Positions 34,877 to 44,528 of a stretch of DNA of 64,000 nucleotides are shown in pieces. Each line of letters starts with the position of its first letter. Position 1 is the stretch's first letter. The translations under genes were made by a program, and so were the position numbers. The notes under the pieces were generated by a model. The model was not told the DNA's origin, searched no databases, and was given only the letters and a program-made list of their open reading frames with translations. The stretch is from positions 930,001 to 994,000 of the forward strand of contig NZ_JAUZQF010000001.1 in assembly GCF_030718205.1 (NCBI RefSeq), written 5' to 3'. This DNA is from Nonomuraea turcica (GTDB taxonomy: Bacteria; Actinomycetota; Actinomycetes; Streptosporangiales; Streptosporangiaceae).

Positions 34877-35782
34877 TCAGAGCTGGATAATCCACAGGAA
34901 CGGAGCAGCGGTGACCAATATCACAGAGAGCGTGATGTACCCGTAACGCACCGATACGGCCAGCTCGGGACCCGGCTTGACCAGGCGATCCACTCGCGCC
35001 ATGACGTTGTGGGCGTGCAGGCCCAGCATGCCGTGCGGGGTCGGCATGGCCCCGGCCGTGCCGAACCTGAGCAGCGCCGTGGCCAGCCGGCGCGGCGAGC
35101 AGTAGCGCCGGGCGCGGTCGTCGGCGGCCATCTCGATGAGCAGCTCCACCTGCGCCTGCGCGTCGGCCACGACCTTCGACCAGGGCAGCGCCCTGCGCAG
35201 CGCGGCGAACGGCAGCAGCACCAGGTCGTGGCGCTCCCGTACGTGCGCGACCTCGTGCGCCAGCACGGCCGCCAGCTCGTCCTGCGACAGCAGCTTGCGC
35301 GCGCCTTCGCTGACCACGACCTGCGAACGCAGCCCCGGCACGCAGTAGGCCGCCGCGCTCGGGTGGTCGAGCACCCGCACCCCCGGCATGGCGGGGTCGT
35401 CATGGGCGATCAACGCGAGCAGCATGCGGTGCCGCCGCCGCGCCCGGAGGGCCTGCACCCCGGCCGTGAGCAGCACGGCGACCAGCACCGCGAGCGCGGT
35501 GATGCCCGCGATCATGGCCAGCACGTGCAGCGCGTCCCAGGGAGCGAGCGGCCTCTCGCCGCGCGCGAACGCGATGAGCCCGGGCAACACGCCCAGGCCA
35601 TAGGGCTGGACCGCATACGCCAGCATGGCGCCGGTCGTGGCCAGGCCCCAGGCCACGCCCAGGGACTGCCAGAGAATGATGGCCAGCCGGGGCGCGCGTG
35701 AGGTCCACCGGGCCGTCGTGAAACGCCAGGAGCCGACCGCGCACGCCGTGGCGAGCGCTGCCAGCGCCGCTGCCGTGATCAC
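34877..35782 (-). CDS. M56 (BlaR1-like) membrane metallopeptidase
   Basis: This 301-residue protein has several membrane segments and a zinc motif HEVAH (LAHEVAHVRERHD, about residues 175-180) of M56 peptidases. It lacks the extracellular penicillin sensor of BlaR1. It overlaps the BlaI-like gene by 4 bases and probably cleaves or inactivates that repressor after sensing envelope stress (known for the family; inferred here). Confidence 0.85.
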   Translation of the reverse strand: MITAAALAALATACAVGSWRFTTARWTSRAPRLAIILWQSLGVAWGLATTGAMLAYAVQPYGLGVLPGLIAFARGERPLAPWDALHVLAMIAGITALAVLVAVLLTAGVQALRARRRHRMLLALIAHDDPAMPGVRVLDHPSAAAYCVPGLRSQVVVSEGARKLLSQDELAAVLAHEVAHVRERHDLVLLPFAALRRALPWSKVVADAQAQVELLIEMAADDRARRYCSPRRLATALLRFGTAGAMPTPHGMLGLHAHNVMARVDRLVKPGPELAVSVRYGYITLSVILVTAAPFLWIIQL

Positions 35783-36135
35783 TCTTCCTCCAGCTCCGTG
35801 AGGGCTCTGCGCAGGATCTCCGCCTCCGGTCCTGACACGGCCTGGGCGAAGCGGGTGAGGGCGGCCGAGCGGTCGCCCGTCAGGTCCAAGGCTTCCAGCA
35901 TAAGCTCGGCGACGTATGCGTCACGGCTTTCCGCCGGCTGATATCTCCATGCGCGGCCGTCGCGCGTCCGCTCCAGGAATCCCTTGCGGGTAAGGCGGTC
36001 GAGCACGGTCATGACCGTCGTGGGGGCAAGGTCGCGGTCGGCAATGAGCCTGCCGACCTCGCGGGCGGTCAACGCCGTGTGCTCCGCCCAGAGGATGTCC
36101 ATGATGCTGCGCTCGAGTTCGCCAAGACCCTTCAC
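35779..36135 (-). CDS. BlaI/MecI-family repressor
   Basis: This 118-residue winged-helix repressor (LGELERSIMDILWAEHTALT, then TTVMTVLDRLTRKGFL) is of typical length. The start GTG at 36135 has TACCCT at 36148-36143 seven bases upstream on the minus strand, so it is leaderless. It forms an operon with the M56 peptidase and is divergent from the macrodomain gene. Confidence 0.87.
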   Translation of the reverse strand: MKGLGELERSIMDILWAEHTALTAREVGRLIADRDLAPTTVMTVLDRLTRKGFLERTRDGRAWRYQPAESRDAYVAELMLEALDLTGDRSAALTRFAQAVSGPEAEILRRALTELEEE

Positions 36136-36189
36136 GCCCTTCAGGGTAGCTCTACAACCTGTCGAGCTGACATCCGGGATGCTGGTGAG

Positions 36190-36693
36190 ATGGATATCAC
36201 GCTGGTCCAGGGCGACATCACCGAGCAGCGGGTGGACGCCATCGTCAACGCCGCGAACTCCTCGCTCATGGGCGGCGGGGGCGTGGACGGCGCCATCCAC
36301 CGCCGCGGCGGCCCGGAGATCCTTGAGGAGTGCAGGAAGCTGCGCGCCTCCCACTACGGCAAGGGATTGCCGACGGGGCAGGCCGTGGCGACCACGGCTG
36401 GGCGGCTCCCGGCACGGTGGGTGATCCACACGGTCGGTCCTGTCCATGCCAAGTCGGAGGACCGGTCGGAGTTGCTGGCCTCGTGCTACGTCGAGTCGCT
36501 GCGCGTGGCCGACGAGCTCGGGGCCAGGTCGGTGGCTTTTCCCGCGATCTCGACCGGCCTCTATGGCTGGCCCATGGACGACGCGGCCCGCATCGCGCTG
36601 GACGCGGTGCGGCAGGCGGACACGTCGGTCGAGGATGTCAGGTTCGTGCTGTTCGATCGCTCGGCGTACGACGTGTTCGAGTCGCGGCTCTAG
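36190..36693 (+). CDS. Macrodomain ADP-ribosyl hydrolase (YmdB-like)
   Basis: This 167-residue macrodomain has VDAIVNAANSSLMGGGGVDG (ADP-ribose loop) and STGLYGWP (second loop), the hallmarks of O-acetyl-ADP-ribose deacetylases and ADP-ribosyl hydrolases. Length is normal for a stand-alone domain. It is divergent from blaI-M56. Confidence 0.9.
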   Translation: MDITLVQGDITEQRVDAIVNAANSSLMGGGGVDGAIHRRGGPEILEECRKLRASHYGKGLPTGQAVATTAGRLPARWVIHTVGPVHAKSEDRSELLASCYVESLRVADELGARSVAFPAISTGLYGWPMDDAARIALDAVRQADTSVEDVRFVLFDRSAYDVFESRL

Positions 36694-37484
36694 CCGCGGG
36701 GGTCCACCGCCGACCAGGGCAGCGTCAGCTCGCCGAGCCGCCACCTGGCCGCACCGCCCAGCGGCGGCCGCGCGGGCACCGGCCAGGAGCCGGCCAGCAC
36801 CTGCACGGCGGCCAGCCACCGCTGCCGCGCCCCATGCGCGCCATACGGCGCGCTGACCGCCCACGCGCGGTCGAAGTCGCGCAGGAACGTATGGATCCGC
36901 TCACCGGGGACGTTTCGGTGAATGAGCGTCTTCGGCAGCCGGTCGGCCAGGTCGGAGGGCCGTTCGAAGGCGTCGAACCGGGCCGAGAACGTGATCGTCT
37001 CGGGCCCCCGGGACGACAGTCCCACCCACACCGCCCGCCGCCCGTTCTCCGACGACGTCCCCTCGACCAGCACGCCGTACGGGGCCAGCCGGCCGCGCAG
37101 CACGTCCCAGTAGTGCCAGGCCTCCGCCTCGGAGTATTGGCGTAGCACGTTGAACGCCCGGACCAGAACCGGTGGCCGGGACACGGGCAGCTCGAAGCCG
37201 CCGAGCCGGAAGCTCAGCCCCTCCCGCTCGTACGGCTTCGCCAGCGCAACCCTGGCAGGGTCGATCTCGATCCCCACCACCTCGACCCCGGGCGAGACCC
37301 GGCGCAGCCGGGTGAACAGCTCCAGCGTCGTGGCATGCGAGGCCCCGTAGCCCAGGTCCACCACCAGCGGCCGATCGACCGCTCGCAGCCGCCGCCCGTG
37401 CACCACCGCGATCCAGCGATCGCAGCGCCGCAGCCGGTTGTGGGCGGTCGTCCCCCTGGTGACGGCGCCGACGGGCTTGCTCAC
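36690..37484 (-). CDS. Class I SAM-dependent methyltransferase
   Basis: This 264-residue protein has a SAM motif (PLVVDLGYGASHATTLELF, motif I) and an acidic motif after VVGIEIDPARVALA. The C-terminal half has no domain I recognise. GTG at 37484 overlaps the SDR stop by 4 bases, so the pair is an operon; substrate unknown. Confidence 0.7.
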   Translation of the reverse strand: MSKPVGAVTRGTTAHNRLRRCDRWIAVVHGRRLRAVDRPLVVDLGYGASHATTLELFTRLRRVSPGVEVVGIEIDPARVALAKPYEREGLSFRLGGFELPVSRPPVLVRAFNVLRQYSEAEAWHYWDVLRGRLAPYGVLVEGTSSENGRRAVWVGLSSRGPETITFSARFDAFERPSDLADRLPKTLIHRNVPGERIHTFLRDFDRAWAVSAPYGAHGARQRWLAAVQVLAGSWPVPARPPLGGAARWRLGELTLPWSAVDPRG

Positions 37485-38221
37485 GTGACGCGGTGCACCC
37501 GGTGCTGGGCCGCCTGGGCGCGGGGACGGATGATCAGGCGGTCGATGTTCACGTGGGACGGCCTGGTCACGCACCACGCGATGGCGTCGGCCACGTCGTC
37601 CGAGCTCAGCGGGTCCGGCACGCCCTGGTAGACGCGGGCCGCGGCCTCCTCGTCCCCGCGGAACCTGGTGACCGCGAAGCCCTCGCTCTTCACCATGCCC
37701 GGCGCGATCTCCACGACCCGCACCGGCTGCCCGACCAGCTCCAGGCGCAGCGTCTCGGTCATCGACGTCTGGGCGTGCTTCGCCGCGCAGTAGCCGCCCC
37801 CGCCCTCGTACGACACCAGACCCGCCGTCGAGGTCAGCATCACCAGCACGCCGTCGCCCGACTCGATGAGTTTGGGCACGAAGGCCTGGGTCATGCGCAG
37901 CGAGCCGAGCACGTTGACGTCGTACATCTGCTGCCAGTCCTCCAGCCGCCCGCCCGCGACCGGCTCCAGCCCGAGCGCGCCGCCGGCGTTGTTGACCAGC
38001 ACGTCGCAGCGATCGAGCGAGGCCGCCAGCGCGTCCACCGACTCCTGCGAGGTCACGTCGAGCGTCACCGCCCTGATCAGCGGCTCTTCCCCGGCCAGCT
38101 TGTCCAGGCGCTCGCGCCGCCGCGCGCCCGCCACCACCTCATAGCCCTCGGCGGCGAGCCGGCGGGCCGTCGCCTCGCCGATTCCGCTGCTCGCCCCGGT
38201 CACCACAGCCGTTTTCCGCAT
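37481..38221 (-). CDS. Short-chain dehydrogenase/reductase
   Basis: This 246-residue classical SDR has the TGASSGIG cofactor motif (residues 8-15), NNAGG, catalytic Ser in LTSTAGL, and YCAAK (Tyr-x-x-x-Lys). NAD or NADP preference leans to NADP because of GARRRERL after strand 2. Start ATG 38221 has CAGGAT 7 bases before it. It lies upstream of the methyltransferase. Confidence 0.87.
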   Translation of the reverse strand: MRKTAVVTGASSGIGEATARRLAAEGYEVVAGARRRERLDKLAGEEPLIRAVTLDVTSQESVDALAASLDRCDVLVNNAGGALGLEPVAGGRLEDWQQMYDVNVLGSLRMTQAFVPKLIESGDGVLVMLTSTAGLVSYEGGGGYCAAKHAQTSMTETLRLELVGQPVRVVEIAPGMVKSEGFAVTRFRGDEEAAARVYQGVPDPLSSDDVADAIAWCVTRPSHVNIDRLIIRPRAQAAQHRVHRVT

Positions 38222-38358
38222 GGACCTCATCCTGCCAGCCCCCGCCCGGCTCGCCCTCGCAGCGGGGCATCTCTCACCACTCGTCGACCCACTATGACCG
38301 TCTGTCGGGAATGTCGGAAAAATTTCCATGGTTGTAACGCTCTTGGAGGTGGTGTCGA

Positions 38359-39633
38359 GTGAGGCGACGGGTCAGCCGGGTCGCGACCATCAGCATGCAC
38401 ACATCGCCCTTGGACCAGCCCGGAACGGGCGACGCCGGGGGCATGAACGTGTACATCGTCGAATCCGCCAAGCTGCTGGCGCAGCTGGGCGTGGAAGTGG
38501 AGATCTTCACCCGGGCGACCGCGCGCGACCTGCCACCTGTGGCCGAGCTCGCCCCCGGCGTCCTCGTCAGGCACCTGACCGCCGGGCCGTACGAGGAGAT
38601 GGACCGCGCCGACCTGCCCGGGCAGCTGTGCGCCTTCCTGTCGGAGGTGCTGCGCACCGAGGCCATGTACGACCCCGGCCGCTACGACGTTATCCACTCC
38701 CACTACTGGCTGTCCGGCCAGGTCGGCTGGCTGGCCAAGGAACGCTGGGGCGTGCCGCTCGTGCACACCATGCACACCATGGCCAAGGTCAAGAACCTTC
38801 TGCTCGCCGCCGACGACAAGCCGGAGCCGCAGGCCCGCGTGGTCGGCGAGGAACAGGTCGTGGAGATCGCCGACCGCCTCGTGGCCAACACCGCCGACGA
38901 GGCCCAGGAGCTGATCGACCTGTACGGGGCCGCGGAGGATCGCGTCGCCGTCGTCAACCCCGGCGTCAACCTCACCGTCTTCCGCCCCGGCTCGCAGGCC
39001 GCCGCCAGGGACCGGCTCGGCCTGCCGCTGGGCGCGCACGTGTTGCTGTTCGTGGGCCGCATCCAGCCGCTCAAGGCCCCCGACGTGCTGCTGCGCGCCG
39101 CCTCCAGGATGCTCATCGAGGACCCGTCGCTGCGGGAGCGCCTGGTGATCGCCTGCGTCGGCGGCCCGTCGGGCAACGGCCTGGCCCGGCCGTCCATCCT
39201 CACCGAGCTGGCCACCGAGCTGGGCATCTCCGACGTCGTACGCCTCGTGCCCCCGGCCGCCCAGCACGAGCTGGCCGACTGGTACCGGGCGGCCTCCGTC
39301 ACCGTCGTGCCCTCCTACAGCGAGTCGTTCGGCCTCGTCGCGCTGGAGTCCCAGGCCTGCGGCACACCCGTGGCCGCGGCCGCCGTCGGCGGCCTGCGCA
39401 CCGCCGTCAGGGACGGCGTCTCCGGCCTGCTCGTGGACGGCCACGACCCCGCCGAATGGGCCCAGGCCCTCCGCAGCTTCGTCACCGCCCCGCACTGGCG
39501 CGACCAGCTCTCGCGCGGCGCGCGCACCCACGCCGCCGCCTTCGGCTGGCAGGCCACCGCGTCGCGGCTGGTGGAGGTGTACGCGGGCGCCATCGCGAAC
39601 CTGCACAAGACGCCTGTGGCCGTCAATCTGTAG
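38359..39633 (+). CDS. mshA: D-inositol-3-phosphate glycosyltransferase MshA
   Basis: The first enzyme of mycothiol synthesis transfers GlcNAc from UDP-GlcNAc to 1L-myo-inositol-1-phosphate. The 424-residue GT4 protein shows the MshA-typical N-terminus ([20 protein letters not shown]) and the GT4 donor-site [20 protein letters not shown] 38359 is chosen: GGAGGT precedes it by 8 bases. Next are a YbjN-domain gene and gpmA, the same order as in mycobacteria. Mycothiol production is therefore expected. Confidence 0.95.
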   Translation: MRRRVSRVATISMHTSPLDQPGTGDAGGMNVYIVESAKLLAQLGVEVEIFTRATARDLPPVAELAPGVLVRHLTAGPYEEMDRADLPGQLCAFLSEVLRTEAMYDPGRYDVIHSHYWLSGQVGWLAKERWGVPLVHTMHTMAKVKNLLLAADDKPEPQARVVGEEQVVEIADRLVANTADEAQELIDLYGAAEDRVAVVNPGVNLTVFRPGSQAAARDRLGLPLGAHVLLFVGRIQPLKAPDVLLRAASRMLIEDPSLRERLVIACVGGPSGNGLARPSILTELATELGISDVVRLVPPAAQHELADWYRAASVTVVPSYSESFGLVALESQACGTPVAAAAVGGLRTAVRDGVSGLLVDGHDPAEWAQALRSFVTAPHWRDQLSRGARTHAAAFGWQATASRLVEVYAGAIANLHKTPVAVNL

Positions 39634-39644
39634 CGTGCACTTCT

Positions 39645-40124
39645 ATGCGCGATGTCGTCGAAGCCGCGCTCAAGGCCGCGGACGTCTCCTATGACGAGCC
39701 GCGGCCGGGGGCGTTCCTCGTCAAACTCCCGGGCCAGCACAAGCTCGCCACCATGACCTGGCTGATCGTGGGGGAGCGGGTGCTCCACGTGGAGGCGTTC
39801 TTCTGCCGCCAGCCCGACGAGAACCACGCCGAGTTCTACCGCTGGCTGCTGGAGAAGAACGGCTCCATGTACGGGGTGCACTTCTCGCTCGACCCCGTCG
39901 GTGACGTCTACCTCGTGGGCAGGGTGCCGCTGTCCGCCGTCAGCGAGGAGGAGGTGGACCGGCTGCTCGGCTGCGTGCTGACGTACTCCGACGACTGGTT
40001 CGACCGGGCGCTGGAGCTGGGTTTCGCCTCCTCGATCAGGCGGGAGTGGGCGTGGCGGGCCAAGCGGGGCGAGTCGCTGGCCAACCTGCAGGCGTTCGCC
40101 CGCTTCGCCGACCCCGACCGCTGA
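39645..40124 (+). CDS. YbjN-domain protein
   Basis: This 159-residue single-domain protein (YbjN/bacterial sensory transduction regulator fold; [24 protein letters not shown] central helix) sits between mshA and gpmA as in mycobacteria (Rv0487-like). TAGCGT at 39631-39636 and ATG 8 bases later suggest its own leaderless start, within the mshA end region. Confidence 0.75.
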   Translation: MRDVVEAALKAADVSYDEPRPGAFLVKLPGQHKLATMTWLIVGERVLHVEAFFCRQPDENHAEFYRWLLEKNGSMYGVHFSLDPVGDVYLVGRVPLSAVSEEEVDRLLGCVLTYSDDWFDRALELGFASSIRREWAWRAKRGESLANLQAFARFADPDR

Positions 40125-40134
40125 GCCGAATCCG

Positions 40135-40140
40135 TAGGAT
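40135..40140 (+). promoter_or_regulatory. -10 element of leaderless gpmA
   Basis: TAGGAT with 7 bases to the ATG at 40148. Confidence 0.55.
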
Positions 40141-40147
40141 TGGGCGC

Positions 40148-40891
40148 ATGGCGACTTTGGTGCTGCTACGGCACGGCGAGAGTGACTGGAACGCTAAGGG
40201 GCTGTTCACCGGTTGGGTGGATGTGAGCCTCTCGGCCAAGGGCGAGGACGAGGCCCGCCGCGGCGGCAAGCTCCTCCTGGAGGCGGGGCTGCGCCCGGAC
40301 ATCGTCCACACCAGCCTCCTGACCAGGGCGATCCAGACGGCCCAGCTGGCGCAGGCGGAGGCCGACCTGCTCTGGCTGCCGGTCAAGCGCAGCTGGCGGC
40401 TCAACGAGCGCCACTACGGTGCGCTGCAGGGCAAGAACAAGGCGCAGACCCGCGAGGAGTTCGGGGACGAGCAGTTCATGTTGTGGCGCCGTTCGTATGA
40501 CGTGCCGCCGCCCCCGATCGCCGACGACGACGAATACTCCCAGGCCGGCGACCCCCGCTACGCCCTCCTGCCGCCGGAGCTCAGGCCGCGGACGGAGTGC
40601 CTGAAGGACGTGGTCGACCGCATGTTGCCGTACTGGTACGACGAGATCGTGCCGGACCTGGCGGCGGGGCGGACCGTCCTGGTGGCGGCGCACGGCAACT
40701 CGCTGCGCGCCCTGGTCAAGCACCTGGACGACATCAGCGACGAGGACATCGCCGGGCTCAACATCCCGACGGGGATCCCGCTGCTCTACGAGCTGGACGC
40801 CGAGTTCCGGCCGCTGCGGCGCGGCGGCGAATACCTGGACGCGGAGGCCGCCAAGGCCGCCATCGAGGCCGTGGCCAACCAGGGCCGTTGA
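40148..40891 (+). CDS. gpmA: 2,3-bisphosphoglycerate-dependent phosphoglycerate mutase
   Basis: This 247-residue glycolytic enzyme has the phosphohistidine motif [10 protein letters not shown] (His9), RAIQTAQ and the second catalytic [11 protein letters not shown]. All family motifs are intact. It follows the YbjN gene and is separated from the convergent hydrolase gene by a strong hairpin. Confidence 0.95.
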   Translation: MATLVLLRHGESDWNAKGLFTGWVDVSLSAKGEDEARRGGKLLLEAGLRPDIVHTSLLTRAIQTAQLAQAEADLLWLPVKRSWRLNERHYGALQGKNKAQTREEFGDEQFMLWRRSYDVPPPPIADDDEYSQAGDPRYALLPPELRPRTECLKDVVDRMLPYWYDEIVPDLAAGRTVLVAAHGNSLRALVKHLDDISDEDIAGLNIPTGIPLLYELDAEFRPLRRGGEYLDAEAAKAAIEAVANQGR

Positions 40892-40900
40892 AGGTAGTCG

Positions 40901-40944
40901 CGGCTTCGGCGGCGTGCCCGCGGACCGGGCCGCCGCCGAAGCCG
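40901..40944. terminator. Bidirectional hairpin between gpmA and the hydrolase
   Basis: Perfect 13-bp stem (CGGCTTCGGCGGC / GCCGCCGAAGCCG) with an 18-base loop, between converging genes. Confidence 0.75.
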
Positions 40945-40948
40945 TCGC

Positions 40949-41755
40949 TCAGCCCGCCAGCACCTTCCGCAGCACGTCCGCGCACTCCACCGGCCGCTCC
41001 AGGAACCCGCCGTGATCGCTAGGGAACTCCACAGGCGGCGTGCCGAGCAGCTCGGCCAGCGCCACCGACGTCCGGTACGTGACCAGATTGCCGGACTCCA
41101 CCCCCACCCCGACCACGACCCGAGCCGGGCCGCCCGTCAGCGCCGTGACGTCGGGCACGTAGCGGGTGGTGCCGCGCAGCTCGTGCAGGAAGAAGCGGGC
41201 GCTGTTGGCCAGATCCTGCGGCGTCGGCTCCTGCGGCGCGTCGGGCGCCCCCTCGGCCTCCAGGTCGAAGCCCGCGGTGATCATGAACTTCATCCACGCC
41301 GCCCCGACCCCCTCCCGCTGGTAGGTCTCGATGATGTCCTCGGTCCCGGCCCGCCGTTCGGCGGCGTCGGGAAGCAGCTCGAGGACGGGAGGCTCGTGCG
41401 CGAGCAGCGTCCGCACCCGCCGCGGATGCCGCTCGACCAGCGCGAGCCCGGTCACCGCGCCGCCGCTGCTGCCGAACACGTCGGCGGTCTCCGCCCCGAG
41501 CGCGTCCATGATCGCGGCGACGTCGTCGGCCCGCAGCTCCGGCGTGGAGTCCTGCTCGGGGTCGTCGAGCGTGCTGCCCGAGATGCCCCGCGGGTCGAGG
41601 GTGACCACGGTGTGGTCGCCCGCGAGCGCGTCGGCGAACGGTGTGAACGCCGCGGCGTCCATCGGTGATCCGATGACGAAGAGCAGCGGGCCCGTGCCGC
41701 GCACCTCGTAGTGGAGATGCGCGCCGGGTACGTCGAGGGTGTGCGTGGTGGCCAT
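40949..41755 (-). CDS. Alpha/beta-hydrolase fold protein
   Basis: This 268-residue alpha/beta hydrolase has the nucleophile elbow GSSGGAVTG, the oxyanion strand LLFVIGSPMDA, and the closing His in PSDHGGFLERP. Substrate unknown; relatives include esterases, haloalkane dehalogenases and hydrolases of small cyclic compounds. Confidence 0.8.
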   Translation of the reverse strand: MATTHTLDVPGAHLHYEVRGTGPLLFVIGSPMDAAAFTPFADALAGDHTVVTLDPRGISGSTLDDPEQDSTPELRADDVAAIMDALGAETADVFGSSGGAVTGLALVERHPRRVRTLLAHEPPVLELLPDAAERRAGTEDIIETYQREGVGAAWMKFMITAGFDLEAEGAPDAPQEPTPQDLANSARFFLHELRGTTRYVPDVTALTGGPARVVVGVGVESGNLVTYRTSVALAELLGTPPVEFPSDHGGFLERPVECADVLRKVLAG

Positions 41756-41832
41756 GGCCGGTCGTCCTTCCCTTCGGGGTCGTCGAAGGTAGGACTCCCG
41801 GCACCGGCCCAAATCGTCGCGACTCGCGGAAA

Positions 41833-42477
41833 TCAGGTCGGCCGGGTGCCCGTCACCAGGTAGACGACGTCCTGCGCGACCCGTACCGCGTGATCGGCGT
41901 AGCGCTCGTAATAGCGCCCGATCAGCGTGATGTCGATGGCCGGCTCCACGCCGTGCTGCCAGTCCTTCGCCAGCAGGAGCCGGAACAACTTGCTGTGCAG
42001 CCGGTCCATCGCGTCGTCGTCCTGCGGCAGCTCCAGCGCCGACTCGACGTCCCGCGCGGCCACGCAACTGCCGGCCTTGGTGACGATGTTCTCCGCGATC
42101 TGGCCCATCTCGAGGATCGTGGAGCGCATCTCCAGGGGGACCGCCGATTCGGGGTGGCGCAGCCGGGCCACCTTGGCGACGTGCACGGCCAGGTCGCCCA
42201 TGCGCTCCAGGTCGGTGCCCATGCGCAGTGCCGTGATCATGGTGCGCAGGTCGACCGCGACCGGTTGCTGCCGAGCCATCAGGTCGAAGATCGTCGACTC
42301 GATCTCCGCGAACGTTGCGTTCACCTCGTCGTCCCGCGAAATCACGCTCTCGGCGAGCGGCAGGTCGGGGTCGAGGAGGGCCGTGGTGGCGCGGGAGATG
42401 GCCGAGCGGACGAGCCTGGTCATCTCGACCAGCTTGTCCGTCAGCCCATCGAGTTCTTCATGATAGACGTCGCGCAT
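41833..42477 (-). CDS. phoU: Phosphate signalling protein PhoU
   Basis: This 214-residue protein (YHEELDGLTDKLVEMTRLVRSA...) has the tandem three-helix bundles of PhoU with DRMGDLAVHVAKVAR- and YYERYADHAVRVAQ-type metal motifs. It links the Pst transporter to the SenX3-RegX3 system. TACGGT (42490-42485, minus) and ATG 7 bases on make it leaderless; the frame also allows GTG 42486. It is divergent from senX3. Confidence 0.93.
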   Translation of the reverse strand: MRDVYHEELDGLTDKLVEMTRLVRSAISRATTALLDPDLPLAESVISRDDEVNATFAEIESTIFDLMARQQPVAVDLRTMITALRMGTDLERMGDLAVHVAKVARLRHPESAVPLEMRSTILEMGQIAENIVTKAGSCVAARDVESALELPQDDDAMDRLHSKLFRLLLAKDWQHGVEPAIDITLIGRYYERYADHAVRVAQDVVYLVTGTRPT

Positions 42478-42500
42478 GGGGTTCACCGTATGTGTCGTTC

Positions 42501-42529
42501 GATGAACGAACCTCTACAGCTAAATGAAC
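42501..42529 (-). promoter_or_regulatory. Putative PHO box upstream of phoU and senX3
   Basis: On the minus strand GTTCATT (42529-42523) and GTTCATC (42507-42501) begin exactly 22 bases apart, two 11-bp units, the spacing of actinomycete PHO boxes. A GTTCACC on the + strand at 42481-42487 lies nearby. RegX3/PhoP binding is inferred. Confidence 0.55.
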
Positions 42530-42602
42530 TTTCCAGGAAAGGGACGTTCATCCCCTGATGAGGGGGTCTGTCCCTGGGGAAAGGCCACCTACCATCGGAG
42601 AC

Positions 42603-43784
42603 ATGAGTGAGTTGGCCATGAGCTTCGTAGCCCTGGCCGGGTTCGTCGTGGGCGCCCTGGCGGTCCTGTTCTACCGAAACCAGATCGAGGCTCCGAGCCG
42701 TACCACCGAAACCGAGACCGTGGAGACCGGCGCGGCGCTGCCGCAGGGCGTGGCCTCCGTGCTCGCGGTGCTCCCCTCGTCCGCCGTGGTGCTCGACGCG
42801 CACGACCGCGTGTTGCGCGCCAGCTCGGCGGCGCGGGCGTTCGGCCTGGTCAAGGGCGATCGGTTGATGGCCGCCGAACTGCTCGCGCTGGCCCGCCAGG
42901 TACGCCGGGACGGCGAGATCCGCGAGAGCGAGATCGACGTCGCCGGGCACAAATTCGGCCAGGAAACCACCAACTTCGCGGTACGTGTGGCGCCACTCGG
43001 CACCTACGGCCAGGTCCTGGTGCTCGCCGAGGACCAGACCGAGCGGCGCCGGGTCGAGGCGGTGCGCCGCGACTTCGTCGCCAACGTCAGCCACGAGCTC
43101 AAGACCCCGGTCGGCGCGCTGAGCCTGCTGGCCGAGACCATCCAGGACGCCGCCGACGACCCCGAGGCGGTCACCCGCTTCGCCGGGCGCATGCAGCACG
43201 AGGCGGCCCGGCTCAACTACCTCGTCCAGGACCTGATCACGCTCAGCAGGATCCAGGGGGCCGAGCCCATCCCCACCCCGGGTCAGGTCTCGATCGACGA
43301 GGCCGTTCACGACGCCATCGACCACTGCAACACCAAAGCGGTCGCCAAGGACATCACGCTCGTCTCCGGCGGCACCGAGGGACTGCGCATCTGGGGCGAC
43401 GACGAGCTGCTGGTCACCGCGCTGCGCAACCTCATCGACAACGCCGTCGCCTACAGCCCCGAGCACACGAGAGTCGTGGTCAGCGTCCGCCCCGCGAACG
43501 AGTCCGTGGAGATCAGCGTCAGCGATCAGGGCATCGGCATCCCCGAGGAGGCGCTGGAACGCATCTTCGAGCGCTTCTTCCGCGTCGACGCGGCCAGATC
43601 CCGGGCCACCGGCGGCACGGGGCTCGGTCTCGCTATCGTCAAGCACGTCGCCGCGGCGCATGCCGGCGAGGTGTCCGTATGGAGCAAGGAAGGGTCCGGC
43701 TCCACCTTCACGCTCCGCCTGCCTGCCTTCGGCGGCACGGCGGTGGCCGTACCACCCTCGATTCCCCTGGAGACAGCCAAATGA
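42603..43784 (+). CDS. senX3: Phosphate-responsive sensor histidine kinase SenX3-type
   Basis: This 393-residue kinase has one or two N-terminal membrane segments (LAMSFVALAGFVVGALAVLF), a PAS-like middle, the H-box NVSHELKTPVGAL and N, G1 and G2 ATP-binding boxes (LRNLIDNAVAYS, VSDQGIGIPEE, GTGLGLAIVKHV). Divergence from phoU and ATGA coupling to regX3 identify it. TACCAT (42590-42595) and ATG 7 bases later mark a leaderless start. Confidence 0.92.
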   Translation: MSELAMSFVALAGFVVGALAVLFYRNQIEAPSRTTETETVETGAALPQGVASVLAVLPSSAVVLDAHDRVLRASSAARAFGLVKGDRLMAAELLALARQVRRDGEIRESEIDVAGHKFGQETTNFAVRVAPLGTYGQVLVLAEDQTERRRVEAVRRDFVANVSHELKTPVGALSLLAETIQDAADDPEAVTRFAGRMQHEAARLNYLVQDLITLSRIQGAEPIPTPGQVSIDEAVHDAIDHCNTKAVAKDITLVSGGTEGLRIWGDDELLVTALRNLIDNAVAYSPEHTRVVVSVRPANESVEISVSDQGIGIPEEALERIFERFFRVDAARSRATGGTGLGLAIVKHVAAAHAGEVSVWSKEGSGSTFTLRLPAFGGTAVAVPPSIPLETAK

Positions 43785-44473
43785 CCCGAGTGCTCGTCGT
43801 CGAAGATGAGGAGTCCTTCTCCGACGCCCTGTCCTACATGCTGCGTAAGGAGGGCTTCGAGGTATCGGTCGCGGCGACCGGGCCCGAGGCGCTCGACACG
43901 TTCGACCGCAACGGCGCGGATCTGGTGCTGCTCGACCTGATGCTGCCGGGTTTGCCCGGCACGGAGGTCTGCCGTTCCCTCCGGCAGCGCTCCAAGGTGC
44001 CGGTCATCATGCTGACGGCCAAGGACAGCGAGATCGACAAGGTTGTGGGTCTCGAGCTGGGCGCCGACGACTACGTCACCAAGCCGTTCTCTTCGCGTGA
44101 GCTGGTCGCCCGCATCCGCGCGGTGCTCCGCCGCCAGGGCGACATGCCGGAGGAGCTGGAGACCGCGGTGCTGGCCGTCGGCCCCGTCCGCATGGACGTC
44201 GACCGGCACGTCGTGGCCGTGCGCGGGGAGCAGGTGCAGCTGCCGCTGAAGGAGTTCGAGCTGCTGGAGGTCCTGCTGCGCAACGCCGGCCGGGTGCTCA
44301 CCCGCGGCCAGCTCATCGACCGCGTCTGGGGCGCCGACTATGTGGGCGACACCAAGACGCTGGACGTTCACGTCAAGCGGCTGCGCGCCAAGATCGAGTC
44401 CGACCCGTCCAACCCGCGTTGCATCCTGACCGTGCGCGGTCTGGGCTACAAGTTCGACGCAGTCGAGGAATGA
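43781..44473 (+). CDS. regX3: Response regulator RegX3-type
   Basis: This 230-residue OmpR-family regulator has the phospho-acceptor Asp52 (LVLLDLMLPG), the switch TAKD, and a C-terminal winged helix (LKEFELLEVLLRNAGRVLTR). It is translationally coupled to senX3. It controls phosphate genes through PHO boxes. A strong terminator follows. Confidence 0.93.
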   Translation: MTRVLVVEDEESFSDALSYMLRKEGFEVSVAATGPEALDTFDRNGADLVLLDLMLPGLPGTEVCRSLRQRSKVPVIMLTAKDSEIDKVVGLELGADDYVTKPFSSRELVARIRAVLRRQGDMPEELETAVLAVGPVRMDVDRHVVAVRGEQVQLPLKEFELLEVLLRNAGRVLTRGQLIDRVWGADYVGDTKTLDVHVKRLRAKIESDPSNPRCILTVRGLGYKFDAVEE

Positions 44474-44475
44474 TC

Positions 44476-44524
44476 AAACCTTTGTTCCGGTACGCGTTTG
44501 TCGTACCGGAACAAAGGTTTTGTC
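44476..44524. terminator. Intrinsic terminator after regX3
   Basis: Perfect 19-bp stem (44476-44494 with 44502-44520) with a 7-base loop, followed by T at 44521; the strongest hairpin in the window. It ends regX3 and, on the minus strand, the LpqE-like gene at 44529. Confidence 0.9.
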
Positions 44525-44528
44525 ATGT

